DNA of 64,000 nt from Phycisphaerales bacterium (GTDB lineage Bacteria; Planctomycetota; Phycisphaerae; Phycisphaerales; UBA1924), in NCBI GenBank assembly GCA_020427635.1, contig JAGQOH010000007.1:18306-82305 (forward strand), in the 5' to 3' direction. The position numbers and the translations under genes were made by a program. Below are positions 35,924 through 44,491 of the stretch, piece after piece (positions within the stretch are counted from its first letter, which is position 1; the number at the start of each line of letters is the position of its first letter). The notes under the pieces are model-generated. The model saw only the letters and a list, made by a program, of their open reading frames with translations, did no database searches and was not told the DNA's origin.

Positions 35924-36343
35924 TTACGCCGACAAACGCCGACCAACAAACCTGCACTTCACCGGAAACTTCCGCGCCACACGCGCCATCGCGTTCCGCG
36001 CCACTTCCTCGGGCACGCCCGCGATCTCGAACAGCATCGTCCCGGGCTTCACACGCGCCGCCCAATACTCAACATCCGCCTTGCCCTTACCCATGCGCTG
36101 CTCGAGCGGCTTCTTCGAAATGGGCTTGTTCGGGAACACGCGGATGAACACCTTGCCCTGACGCTTCAGATAGTGCTGGGCTGCAATACGCCCCGCCTCG
36201 ATCTGACGCCCCGTCATCCAGCAGCCTTCCAGCGCCTGAAGCCCGAACTCGCCATACGCGACATAGTTGCCCTTCGTCGCCTTGCGATCGCGGACACGCC
36301 GGAACTCCTTGCGAAACTTCACTCGTTTGGGCATCAGCGCCAT
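35924..36343 (-). CDS. rplP: 50S ribosomal protein L16
   Basis: 139 residues. MPKRVKFRKEFRRVRDRKAT, EAGRIAAQHYLKRQGKVFIR, VFPNKPISKKPLEQRMGKGK and WAARVKPGTMLFEIAGVPEE are L16 hallmarks; it positions the aminoacyl-tRNA at the A site. The Met at position 4 is an alternative start giving a more typical N-terminus. Confidence 0.98.
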   Translation of the reverse strand: MALMPKRVKFRKEFRRVRDRKATKGNYVAYGEFGLQALEGCWMTGRQIEAGRIAAQHYLKRQGKVFIRVFPNKPISKKPLEQRMGKGKADVEYWAARVKPGTMLFEIAGVPEEVARNAMARVARKFPVKCRFVGRRLSA

Positions 36344-36404
36344 GACGCTTCTCCTGCTCGCTCAAACACGATTCAACAACAATCAAACAACCGCAAAGTC
36401 CCAA

Positions 36405-37115
36405 TCAACGACGACCTCGTGCTCGCGGACGCGCGCCCGCCGCCGTCGACTCTCCCTCCGCCGGGGTCGGCGCAGGCTCGTCATACATCCCGCGATAGAT
36501 CCACACCTTCACGCCGATCGATCCGTACGTCGTGAACGACTCGGCAAATCCATAGTCAATGTCCGCCTGCAAAGAGCTCAACGGCATGGAACCCATGCGG
36601 TTGTCCAGCGTGCGGCTCATTTCCGCACCGCCCAAACGACCCGCAAGCAGAATGCGCACGCCCTTCGCGCCCGCCTGCATGCACGCCTCCGAACGCATCT
36701 TCACGATCCGCCGGAAGCTCGCACGCTTCTTCAACTGTTCCGCGATCCCCTCCGCAACCAGCTGCGCTTCCATGTCCGGGTTCTTGATCTCGATGATCGA
36801 AATCGAAACCTTGCGCCCCGTCATGTACTGCAACTCTTCCGTCAGGCGATCAACCTCCGCGCCCTTCGGACCAATCACCAAACCCGGACGAGCCGTCTTG
36901 ATGATCACCTTCAATTCCTCGCGCGTCCGCTCGATGTGAATGTCGCTCACCGCGGCAAACGGTGGCGTGCGATTCAATCGCTTGTCCACGAACTTGCGGA
37001 TCTTGTAGTCCTCGACGAGCAACTCGCCATACAGCGCCTTCGGGGCATACCAACGCGAGCGATGCGCCTCAGTGATCCCCACGCGGTATCCGAATGGATG
37101 AACTTTCTGTCCCAT
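36405..37115 (-). CDS. rpsC: 30S ribosomal protein S3
   Basis: 236 residues. MGQKVHPFGYRVGITEAHRS at the start, a type II KH domain (TARPGLVIGPKGAEVDRLTE), and the C-terminal domain with GAKGVRILLAGRLGGAEMSR and GSIGVKVWIYRG. S3 helps form the mRNA entry and helicase site. The tail is Ala/Arg-rich. The start overlaps the rplV stop by one base. Confidence 0.98.
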   Translation of the reverse strand: MGQKVHPFGYRVGITEAHRSRWYAPKALYGELLVEDYKIRKFVDKRLNRTPPFAAVSDIHIERTREELKVIIKTARPGLVIGPKGAEVDRLTEELQYMTGRKVSISIIEIKNPDMEAQLVAEGIAEQLKKRASFRRIVKMRSEACMQAGAKGVRILLAGRLGGAEMSRTLDNRMGSMPLSSLQADIDYGFAESFTTYGSIGVKVWIYRGMYDEPAPTPAEGESTAAGARPRARGRR

Positions 37116-37672
37116 TACGCCCGCTCCTCCACGCTCACGGTGATGTGGCTCGTCTTCTTCTGAATCGGGTGCGCACGCCCACGATCCTTGGGCTGGAAAC
37201 GCTTGATGATGACACCCGCATCCGCCGTCGCCTCCGACACATACAGCCGACGCGTGTCCGCCTGCGCCGCCTCGGCATCCGCAATCGCGGCGCCCAGAAC
37301 TTTGTTCACCATCTTCGCAGCACGACGCGGCGAGAACGCCAGCAAATGCCGCGCATCATCCACCGACTTCCCGCGGATGAGCTCCACCATCAGCCCGCTC
37401 TTGCGGTCGCTCGAACGTGCAAAACGGTGCATGCTCGTGAAGCGCACGATCGAAGGCACCGTCACGCCCAGCGCCTGCGCCATCGCAGCGATCTCCACCG
37501 CCTTCGGCTTCGGATGAAAACGGCCTTCCATCCAATTCCGCACCTTGCGCTCCGCAAGCACATCGTGCTTCTGACCAGCCCCATCGGGCTTCGGAAGCAC
37601 CGCGCCCAGCTCCTGCGAGCCCAAGCCCGCCGCCTTCGCTGCTTGATTGAATCGTTTCGTGTTGATCTTCAC
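37115..37672 (-). CDS. rplV: 50S ribosomal protein L22 with N-terminal HTH-like extension
   Basis: 185 residues from the GTG at 37672 (GAGG eight bases upstream); longer in-frame starts would run into rpsS. The L22 core begins only at about residue 79 (FTSMHRFARSSDRKSGLMVE, LIRGKSVDDARHLLAFSPRR, FQPKDRGRAHPIQKKTSHI). Residues 5-78 resemble an XRE-type helix-turn-helix: VLAERKVRNWMEGRFHPKPK followed by AVEIAAMAQALGVTVPSIV has the pattern of recognition helix, Trp-x-x-Gly turn and LAKALGV helix. L22 lines the exit tunnel; standard L22 has about 110 residues. Confidence 0.95.
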   Translation of the reverse strand: MKINTKRFNQAAKAAGLGSQELGAVLPKPDGAGQKHDVLAERKVRNWMEGRFHPKPKAVEIAAMAQALGVTVPSIVRFTSMHRFARSSDRKSGLMVELIRGKSVDDARHLLAFSPRRAAKMVNKVLGAAIADAEAAQADTRRLYVSEATADAGVIIKRFQPKDRGRAHPIQKKTSHITVSVEERA

Positions 37673-37706
37673 GGCTTGTGCCTCATCTGCAAACGCGATC
37701 CCGCGA

Positions 37707-37988
37707 TTACTTCGACTTGATGCCTTCCTTCTTGTTCGTGTGACCGCGGAACGTCCGCGTGAGCGCAAACTCGCCCAGCCGATGCCCCACCATGTCCTCC
37801 GTCACGAACACATCGAGAAACACACGCCCGTTATGCACCTTGAACGTATGCCCGACAAACTCCGGCACGATCACGCAGGCGCGCGACCACGTCTTGATTG
37901 GCTCGGAGCGCCCAGATTCCTTCTGCGTCATCACGCGACGATAGATGCGCTCGTCAACGAATGGACCTTTTTTCAGTGATCGACTCAT
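37707..37988 (-). CDS. rpsS: 30S ribosomal protein S19
   Basis: 93 residues. [60 protein letters not shown] and [12 protein letters not shown] are textbook S19; it sits in the 30S head with S13. Confidence 0.98.
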   Translation of the reverse strand: MSRSLKKGPFVDERIYRRVMTQKESGRSEPIKTWSRACVIVPEFVGHTFKVHNGRVFLDVFVTEDMVGHRLGEFALTRTFRGHTNKKEGIKSK

Positions 37989-38004
37989 CGATGCCTCCAG
38001 AGCC

Positions 38005-38859
38005 TTACTTCAGCTGCCCGTAGCGCTTGGACTTGCGACGACGGATGATCAACTCTTGCGAGAACTGCTTCTTGTTACGCGTCGAACCGCCCTTCGCCTC
38101 CGTGCCGGACTTGCTGACCGGAGCGCGGTTCGTCTTGCTTCGACCTTCGCCACCGCCCAATGGGTGCGCGTGGTGGCTCATCGCCACGCCGCGCGTCTTT
38201 GGACGAATCCCCAGGTGGCGGCTCTTGCCCGCCTTGCCAAGACGCCGCAAGGTGTGGTCCGCATTGCCCACCGTCCCAACCGCAGCCCGGCAATCAATCG
38301 GAATCTTCCGCAATTCGCCCGACGGAAGCACGATCGTCGCGTAGTCGTCTTCCTTGTTCGTCAGACGCGCCGTCACGCCCGCGCTCCGACACAGCTTGCC
38401 ACCACTCCCGGGCGAAAGCTCGATGCAGTGAATGTCAAAGCCCGTCGGAATGTGACGCAACCGCATGAACGAACCGGGCGTCGGATCGATCGCCTCGTCC
38501 GAACACACAACCTTGTCACCATCCTTGAGCCCCTTCGGCGCCAGGATGTAACGCTTCACGCCGTCGCTGTACTCGATCAGCGCGATGTGGCACGTGCGGT
38601 TCGGGTCATACTCGATCCCCTTCACCGTGCCCTCGATCCCCACGCGATCCGACCGACGGAAGTCGATCTTGCGATACAGACGCTTGTGCCCGCCGCCGCG
38701 GCCGCGCACCGTGATCTTGCCCTGGTTGTTGCGACCGTTCGTGCGCCGCTTGGGCTCGACCAATGACTTCTCCGGACGGTTCTTCGTGATCTCGGCGTTC
38801 GTGTTCACCGAGGCGTTGCGCCGCCCAGCACTCGTTGGTTTGAGGATGCGAATCGGCAT
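38005..38859 (-). CDS. rplB: 50S ribosomal protein L2
   Basis: 284 residues. Blocks: [40 protein letters not shown], the C-terminal [20 protein letters not shown] with the His important for peptidyl transferase function and [11 protein letters not shown]. Primary 23S rRNA binder at the catalytic centre. The start overlaps the rplW stop by one base. Confidence 0.98.
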   Translation of the reverse strand: MPIRILKPTSAGRRNASVNTNAEITKNRPEKSLVEPKRRTNGRNNQGKITVRGRGGGHKRLYRKIDFRRSDRVGIEGTVKGIEYDPNRTCHIALIEYSDGVKRYILAPKGLKDGDKVVCSDEAIDPTPGSFMRLRHIPTGFDIHCIELSPGSGGKLCRSAGVTARLTNKEDDYATIVLPSGELRKIPIDCRAAVGTVGNADHTLRRLGKAGKSRHLGIRPKTRGVAMSHHAHPLGGGEGRSKTNRAPVSKSGTEAKGGSTRNKKQFSQELIIRRRKSKRYGQLK

Positions 38860-39140
38860 TACAGAATCTCCAACGTGTCATCCGGGTGAATCTTCACATA
38901 CGCACGCTTCGTCACCTTGCCCGCAACAGCGCCGTACTTGTAGCGACGATCCTTCGAACGCAGATTCGACGTCGACACGCCCACCACGCGCACCTTGTAC
39001 AGCGTCTGGATCGCGTCCTTGATCTCGTCCTTCCGTGCGCTCGGATCGACCTCAAACAAATGCCGATTGAACTCGTTCGACGCGATCGTGCTCTTCTCAG
39101 TCAAAAGCGGCTTCTTAATGATGTGGTGCGGCTGCATCAT
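38859..39140 (-). CDS. rplW: 50S ribosomal protein L23
   Basis: 93 residues. HHIIKKPLLTEKSTIASNEF, FEVDPSARKDEIKDAIQTLY and KVRVVGVSTSNLRSKDRRYK identify L23, docking site for trigger factor and SRP at the exit tunnel. The start overlaps the rplD stop by 4 bases. Confidence 0.98.
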   Translation of the reverse strand: MMQPHHIIKKPLLTEKSTIASNEFNRHLFEVDPSARKDEIKDAIQTLYKVRVVGVSTSNLRSKDRRYKYGAVAGKVTKRAYVKIHPDDTLEIL

Positions 39141-39862
39141 TCACCCCCTGACTTCTTCGAGCTCTTCTTCTTGCTTGACTTCTTTGTCGCCGCCGCCTGC
39201 GCATTCGGCACGCGGCTGCCCGACTTGTCAGTCTTCGATGACGGACCCGAAAGCCACGCCTCGAGATCGGCCTTCGAAATCACCATGAACCGGTGATTCA
39301 GCATCTCGAAGCACGTCAACTGCTCCGCGTTGCACACCGTCACGTCTTCGACATTCCGCGCCGCCAAACGAACGTTGTCATTGTCTGGCTTCACCGCAAC
39401 AAGACACGAGCGATTCACGCCCAACTTCTCAAGCATCTCCACGACGCTCTTTGTCTTTGGCGCCTTCATCTCGAAGGTGTCCAGCACCTTCACCTCGTTG
39501 TCCAGCAGCTTCGCCAACAGCGCATTGCGATTCGCCTTGCGCTTCATCTTCCGAGGCATCTCGAGGTGATAGTCCTCACGCCCCTTCAGCTTCGCGTGCG
39601 CCATGCTGCCGCCCTTGCGGCCGGGCACACGCGCCGGACCAACACGAGAATTGCCCGTCCCCTTTTGCTTGTACAGCTTCCGCGTCGAGCCCTCGACCAT
39701 CGAACGAGTCTTCGTCCGCGCAGAGCCCTGGCGGGTGTTCGCGTGATACATCACGAACGCCTGCTTCAGCAGCGCAGGGTTCACCTCGCCGCCAAGCGAC
39801 TGTTCATCGACGGTCATCGTCCCTGCAGACTTCCCGTCCATCTTGAATACGGGGATTTCCAT
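39137..39862 (-). CDS. rplD: 50S ribosomal protein L4, with basic tail
   Basis: 241 residues from the ATG at 39862, after GGGAAAG; the frame extends upstream without family similarity. Blocks: HANTRQGSARTKTRSMVEGS, KLYKQKGTGNSRVGPARVPG and GGSMAHAKLKGREDYHLEMP. L4 forms part of the tunnel constriction; in E. coli it represses its own S10 operon. The C-terminus has a Ser/Lys-rich extension (TKKSSKKKSSKKSGGE). Confidence 0.96.
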   Translation of the reverse strand: MEIPVFKMDGKSAGTMTVDEQSLGGEVNPALLKQAFVMYHANTRQGSARTKTRSMVEGSTRKLYKQKGTGNSRVGPARVPGRKGGSMAHAKLKGREDYHLEMPRKMKRKANRNALLAKLLDNEVKVLDTFEMKAPKTKSVVEMLEKLGVNRSCLVAVKPDNDNVRLAARNVEDVTVCNAEQLTCFEMLNHRFMVISKADLEAWLSGPSSKTDKSGSRVPNAQAAATKKSSKKKSSKKSGGE

Positions 39863-39904
39863 TTCACTTTCCCTGCCCGAGCTCCGGGCCATGAAATCCA
39901 CCAC

Positions 39905-40077
39905 ACCGCCTCACGAGTGCGACCTTCGCACCCTCTCGCCTCGCCCGATCGCAACCGGGGTCAACTCGGCGGCCTCACACACTTGTCCTTGCCCGACGGT
40001 TCCGCTTCACCGGCCTGCCGGACCGACGGGAAACGCGCTGTCCCGCCGCAATCCTCAATCAACAACAAAGACGCACG
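39905..40077 (-). other. gap between rplC and rplD
   Basis: About 215 bases (39863-40077) separate rplC from rplD, longer than other gaps in this operon. I see no ORF, terminator or clear RNA structure. An internal promoter is possible but not visible. Confidence 0.4.
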
Positions 40078-40776
40078 CTACGCGCCGAGCGCCTCCTTCT
40101 GCTTCACACCCTTGCTCTTGTACAGGCGACGCCCTTCGCGCACCTCCACAAGACCCATGTCTGCGCCGGGAACCGGACCCTTCACCAGGATCAGCCCCTG
40201 CTCTTTGTCGATCTTCACCACAGACAACGAACGCACCGTGACACGCTCATCACCCATGTGTCCCGCCATCCGCTTGCCCTTCTTGGGCTTCGGACCCGTA
40301 CCGCGGTTTGTCGCATGCGCCGCGATCGAACCAGGCGAACGGTGCTTCCGCTCCGTGCCGTGCGTCGCAGGCTGGCCGCCGAAGTTGTGGCGCTTCATAC
40401 CGCCCTGGTAGCCCTTGCCCTTGCTCGTCCCGATCACGTCCACGAACGCGCACTTCTCAAACATCGAAACGTCAAGCGTCTGCCCAAGCTCAAACGCGGG
40501 CAACTCCATCTTCGACTCCGCCGGCTTGAACTCACGATGGTGCCGCTTCGGCGCCGTGTTCGCCTTCGCATCATGCCCAATGATCGGCATCGTGGAATTG
40601 CGCGGCTTCAACTCGCCATAGCCAATCTGCACCGCGTCATACCCGTCGACGTCTTGCGTCTTCACCTGCGTCACAACGCAAGGACCAAGCGCAATCACCG
40701 TCACAGGCACGGAGACACCATCGTCGTTGTAGACGCGGGTCATCCCGAGCTTGGTTCCAAGGAGCGAAAGGCTCAT
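40078..40776 (-). CDS. rplC: 50S ribosomal protein L3
   Basis: 232 residues from the ATG at 40776, six bases after AAGGGG; another ATG five codons upstream is possible. MSLSLLGTKLGMTRVYNDDG at the start, DVIGTSKGKGYQGGMKRHNF and GSIAAHATNRGTGPKPKKGK in the middle (this last part is the L3 extended loop near the peptidyl transferase centre), RMAGHMGDERVTVRSLSVVK later. Primary assembly protein. Confidence 0.97.
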   Translation of the reverse strand: MSLSLLGTKLGMTRVYNDDGVSVPVTVIALGPCVVTQVKTQDVDGYDAVQIGYGELKPRNSTMPIIGHDAKANTAPKRHHREFKPAESKMELPAFELGQTLDVSMFEKCAFVDVIGTSKGKGYQGGMKRHNFGGQPATHGTERKHRSPGSIAAHATNRGTGPKPKKGKRMAGHMGDERVTVRSLSVVKIDKEQGLILVKGPVPGADMGLVEVREGRRLYKSKGVKQKEALGA

Positions 40777-40918
40777 CACAATCCCCTTCATCCCGACGCC
40801 TGCCGGGCCGGCTCATCCGCCTGGCGGAGAGGAGCACTTACTTGGGCAGGCCAAACCATTTGGCCCGCAAACGAAAGCGACCGGCTGCTTTGCTCAGCAA
40901 CCGGTCGCGAATACTTTC

Positions 40919-41227
40919 CTACGCCTTGATCTTCACAAAGACGCCTGCGGGCACAACGAGACGATTCAGCGCCTCCACAGTCCGCGCATTCGCCTCAGTG
41001 ATATCAATGATCCGCTTGTGCGTCCGGATCTCAAACTGCTCGCGGCTTTTCTTGTCAATGAACGGCGAACGCAACACCGTGTAACGCTCCTTCCGCGTCG
41101 GCAACGGAATCGGACCAGCAACCTTCGCGCTCGTGCGCTTGGCGTGATCAACGATTTCTTTCGCCGAGGCGTCCAGCGCCTGGTGGTCATACGCTTCCAT
41201 ACGGATTCGAATCCTGCCACCGCTCAT
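40919..41227 (-). CDS. rpsJ: 30S ribosomal protein S10
   Basis: 102 residues from the ATG at 41227 (a longer frame start at 41263 adds residues not found in S10). [40 protein letters not shown] and [19 protein letters not shown] identify S10, also known as NusE. It is the first gene of the 15-kb ribosomal operon. tuf, fus, rpsG and rpsL do not precede it; the upstream 290 bases hold no gene and no obvious leader structure. Confidence 0.97.
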   Translation of the reverse strand: MSGGRIRIRMEAYDHQALDASAKEIVDHAKRTSAKVAGPIPLPTRKERYTVLRSPFIDKKSREQFEIRTHKRIIDITEANARTVEALNRLVVPAGVFVKIKA

Positions 41228-41520
41228 GTGCCTGCGTCTCGCTTCAAGGAACCTTCGAACCATTCATGCACGGCGACACCGACAGATGCCGACGCGATCG
41301 CGGAGCCCAACGCTCCCCACGATTGCCCGACCGATTGGTCCCCCACGCATGACGCAGGGGGCCCGCCACAGTCTGGACCCACCAAAACCGCCCCGGCAAA
41401 ACCGGCGCGAGTCGGGGAATATAGGCAACTGGCCCGCCCTGTCAACTTGAGGCCCTTGGAACGCCGATCGCAACGACAGACCTTCGCCCTGCGAACCGAC
41501 CCCTTGAGGGAGCAAACTCC

Positions 41521-42963
41521 ATGAACCGCACCAGAACCACCCACCGTCCCTTCCGCCTGCTTTGCCTGGCAACCCCCCTCCTATTGGGGTGCGTCCCGGC
41601 CGCAGCCCAGTCAGAGCAGCCCCGCCTCGAAGACATCACCGTCTCCCAGCCCCTCATCATCGACGCCCTGGGCGTCACCGTCCTCGTTCCCGAGGGTGCC
41701 ACCGCAAACGTCACCTCCCAGCCCGGCGGCAAGACCACCGCCGTCATCAGCGCTCCAGGCGCCCTCCGAGGCTCCAACTGGGTCGTTCAGGTCACCAACG
41801 AACGCACCGGCGACCTCGCCCTCTCGCTGGATGGCGTCCTCGACGAATTCGCCAAGCAGCGCACCGCCCAGGCCAGAGCCGCCAACAAGCAGTTCCGAAT
41901 CTTCGACCGCTTAAACGAATCCGCCAACCTGAAGATCGCCGGCCGCGCCGCCGCTCGCTTCTATTGCGAGCTTTCACCTGGCGAGGGCGACGCCCTCATG
42001 ACTGGCTACACCATCTTCTCCCCCAAGGCAGGCGAGTTCGTGATCATGCAGCTCGATTGCCTCAGCTCCAAGTTCGAGACCTCACGCGTCCTCTACGAAA
42101 CAATCGCCGCCAGCACCAAGTTCGAAGACCCGCTCGCCGTCGCCGAGGGCCGCGCAATGGCCTTGATGGCCGGTGCCGAATTCCTCAGCACAATCACCGC
42201 GGAAGACATGAAGTCCCTGCTGAGTGAGGAACCCCTCTACCTGCGCTACTACATCCCAAGCCGCACAGGCAAGGCCGGCGACGACAACGAAGTCGCATTC
42301 CAGAAAATCCAAATCCGCGATGGCCAAGCAGGCGAACTCGACTTCACCCGTGGTCGTGAGAACTGGTCCGCCGCCGATCGTGAATACGGCTTCCTGGTCC
42401 AAGTCGATGCGCGCGCAATGCAAGCCTCCACCACGATCGACACCCGCGCCATCCACTTCCTCTCACGCGATCGTGCCTACGAAGCTTGGTCGATCACCAA
42501 CACGCTCCGCGACTCCAAGCGATCAACATCCGTGCAACAAACCATGATCCGCCGCGATCGCGCAATGACCGTCAAAACCCTGCGCGAGGGCACGCCCGCC
42601 GAAGTCCGCGATTGGACCCTCCCCGACAAGGGCTACATCTCCGAGGTCGAGCGCTACATGCTCCCGCAACTCGTGGCGCTCAAGAACCCGCAAAGCTCGC
42701 CGGCTCGCCTCGACTTCGCCTTCTTCTCATATGACAGCAAGAACGACAAACTCACCATCCGGCGCGACGAATTCACCAACATTGACATCGATGGCTGGCG
42801 CTACACCTCGCAACCCGAGCGCAGCGAAGCCGAGATCCAAACCATCCTCGATGTCACTGGCAATCTCGTCCGACGCACGCTGGACAGCGGCATCGTCATC
42901 GAGCCGGTCACCCAAGACCGTCTGCGCCGCATCTGGAAGGAAAAAGGACTGCTGATGGAGTAA
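41521..42963 (+). CDS. secreted protein or lipoprotein of unknown function
   Basis: 480 residues. Signal region LLCLATPLLLGCVPAAAQ: either a lipobox (LLLGC) or a signal peptidase I site after AAAQ. The mature protein looks like a two-domain alpha/beta protein (PLIIDALGVTVLVPEGATAN near the start; LIKNPQSSPARLDFAFFSYD-type region near 400). No family recognised. It carries a C-rich coding strand like other plus-strand genes left of 49 kb. GGAG lies 9 bases before the ATG. Confidence 0.75.
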   Translation: MNRTRTTHRPFRLLCLATPLLLGCVPAAAQSEQPRLEDITVSQPLIIDALGVTVLVPEGATANVTSQPGGKTTAVISAPGALRGSNWVVQVTNERTGDLALSLDGVLDEFAKQRTAQARAANKQFRIFDRLNESANLKIAGRAAARFYCELSPGEGDALMTGYTIFSPKAGEFVIMQLDCLSSKFETSRVLYETIAASTKFEDPLAVAEGRAMALMAGAEFLSTITAEDMKSLLSEEPLYLRYYIPSRTGKAGDDNEVAFQKIQIRDGQAGELDFTRGRENWSAADREYGFLVQVDARAMQASTTIDTRAIHFLSRDRAYEAWSITNTLRDSKRSTSVQQTMIRRDRAMTVKTLREGTPAEVRDWTLPDKGYISEVERYMLPQLVALKNPQSSPARLDFAFFSYDSKNDKLTIRRDEFTNIDIDGWRYTSQPERSEAEIQTILDVTGNLVRRTLDSGIVIEPVTQDRLRRIWKEKGLLME

Positions 42964-42977
42964 GCCAGGCCCCAGGT

Positions 42978-44393
42978 TTAGCCCGGGTCCTCTTCACTCA
43001 TCTCGTCCGCCATATCTTCCGTCTCATCAACCATCGCCCCATCGTCATACGACGCGTCTTCGCCCATCTCGGCGCTTGCGTCGTCGTAGTCAGAAGCGTC
43101 GTCTTCATGGGCCGCTGCTGAGGCCGCCGGGTCGATCAGATCGCCCAACTCGCTCACGCGCCCACCCGCCGAGCGGTACGAACTCGAGGCCGACGAAATC
43201 GCCTGCTTCGCCGCGTCCTTGGCCTCCTTCGCCTTCGACCGAATCGCCTTCGCATCAAGCCCGGACACCTTCACGTCAGGCATCCCCTGCAGGCTTTCCA
43301 GCACATCCGCAAGCGAACCCAGCGCCTCGCCCATCCCCCCGTGAATCTCCGCCAGCGCCTGCTGCGCCGCGCCCGACACCATCGCCGCAGGCTGACGCAG
43401 CGCCGACTGGCCCTTCCGCGCCTCGCCCACCGCCTGGTCATACGCGCTCGTCACCGCGTCATAGCTGGGCGTCGCCCGGTCATTCAGGATCACCTTTACC
43501 GCCGCGAGCGCCTGCGACACCGACTCCGCCGACGCCTTCGCATCACTCAACGCCGCCGTGCGCTGGTCCCCCCAGCCATCATGCGACGCCGCAATCCGGT
43601 CCCGCGTGTCATCCTGCACCTTGCGCATCCGCGCCAAGGTCGCCACCTCTCGCGCCCGATCCTCCACCGCGCGCGTCACCGTCGCAAGCTCAAGACCAAT
43701 CTCCGACGAACGCTTCTCATGCTGCGCCGCCGCCCGCTCATGCGACACCGCCTGCGAAACCAAATCAAGCCGCATCCGCCCCTCGGCTCGCAAAGCCTGA
43801 CTCCGCAGTGCCTGCTCAAACTCGCGCTCCGCCCGCGCGCCCGTGTCTTCCGCGTCCTGCCGCGCCTGGACTTCCGCCTGCATCGCCTCCAGCTCGTCCA
43901 AACCCGACTGCGCGTGCGCCAGCTCAGCATCAAGCTCCTTCGCCCGGGCGTCGATCATCGTGAGCGTCTCGCGCGGATCAAATCCCGCAAGCGAATCCGC
44001 CACCGCCAACTGCGACCGCAACCGAGCCTCACTCGAGCGCACCAACGTGATCTGGTGCGTCAACGCCGCCAGATCCTCCACATACTCCCCCGCCTTGATT
44101 GACGCCTGCCCAAGCTTCGCACGCGCCATCAGCACATGCGCAACCGCTTGGTTCTCATCCGACGCCCCATCAATGGCGCCGCTCAGGTCTGTGATGACAC
44201 TCTGATAGGTCTTGCTCCGCTGCTCGACCGGCGCCAACGCCCGCCCCGAACCCGAAGACATCGCCATCGCGTGGCTCGCCTTGTCGATCTGCACCGCAAG
44301 CTTGTCGTCCGCACGCTCGCACCCGCCAAGCGCCATCACCGCGCCCGCCGACACCAGCAACATCGCGACCCGAGCCTTCCCCATCTTCTGCAT
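42978..44393 (-). CDS. lipoprotein with long coiled-coil body and acidic tail
   Basis: 471 residues from the ATG at 44393, seven bases after AAGGG. Lipoprotein signal with lipobox ALGGC; then an almost entirely helical body rich in Ala/Glu/Arg/Gln (residues about 40-400, typical heptad spacing, for example LAVADSLAGFDPRETLTMID) and an acidic Asp/Glu/Met tail (ETEDMADEMSEEDPG). This is the build of a cell-envelope spacer or scaffold. No enzyme motif is seen. Convergent with the preceding gene with 14 bases between stops. Confidence 0.72.
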   Translation of the reverse strand: MQKMGKARVAMLLVSAGAVMALGGCERADDKLAVQIDKASHAMAMSSGSGRALAPVEQRSKTYQSVITDLSGAIDGASDENQAVAHVLMARAKLGQASIKAGEYVEDLAALTHQITLVRSSEARLRSQLAVADSLAGFDPRETLTMIDARAKELDAELAHAQSGLDELEAMQAEVQARQDAEDTGARAEREFEQALRSQALRAEGRMRLDLVSQAVSHERAAAQHEKRSSEIGLELATVTRAVEDRAREVATLARMRKVQDDTRDRIAASHDGWGDQRTAALSDAKASAESVSQALAAVKVILNDRATPSYDAVTSAYDQAVGEARKGQSALRQPAAMVSGAAQQALAEIHGGMGEALGSLADVLESLQGMPDVKVSGLDAKAIRSKAKEAKDAAKQAISSASSSYRSAGGRVSELGDLIDPAASAAAHEDDASDYDDASAEMGEDASYDDGAMVDETEDMADEMSEEDPG

Positions 44394-44491
44394 CTGCAAT
44401 CCCTTCAATCTCCAAGCCGCCCGCAGCCCCGCCGCGAAGCCCAAATCCAAGCGCGCACTATACCAGTGACCATCCAGGGGCCCGTCTCCCC

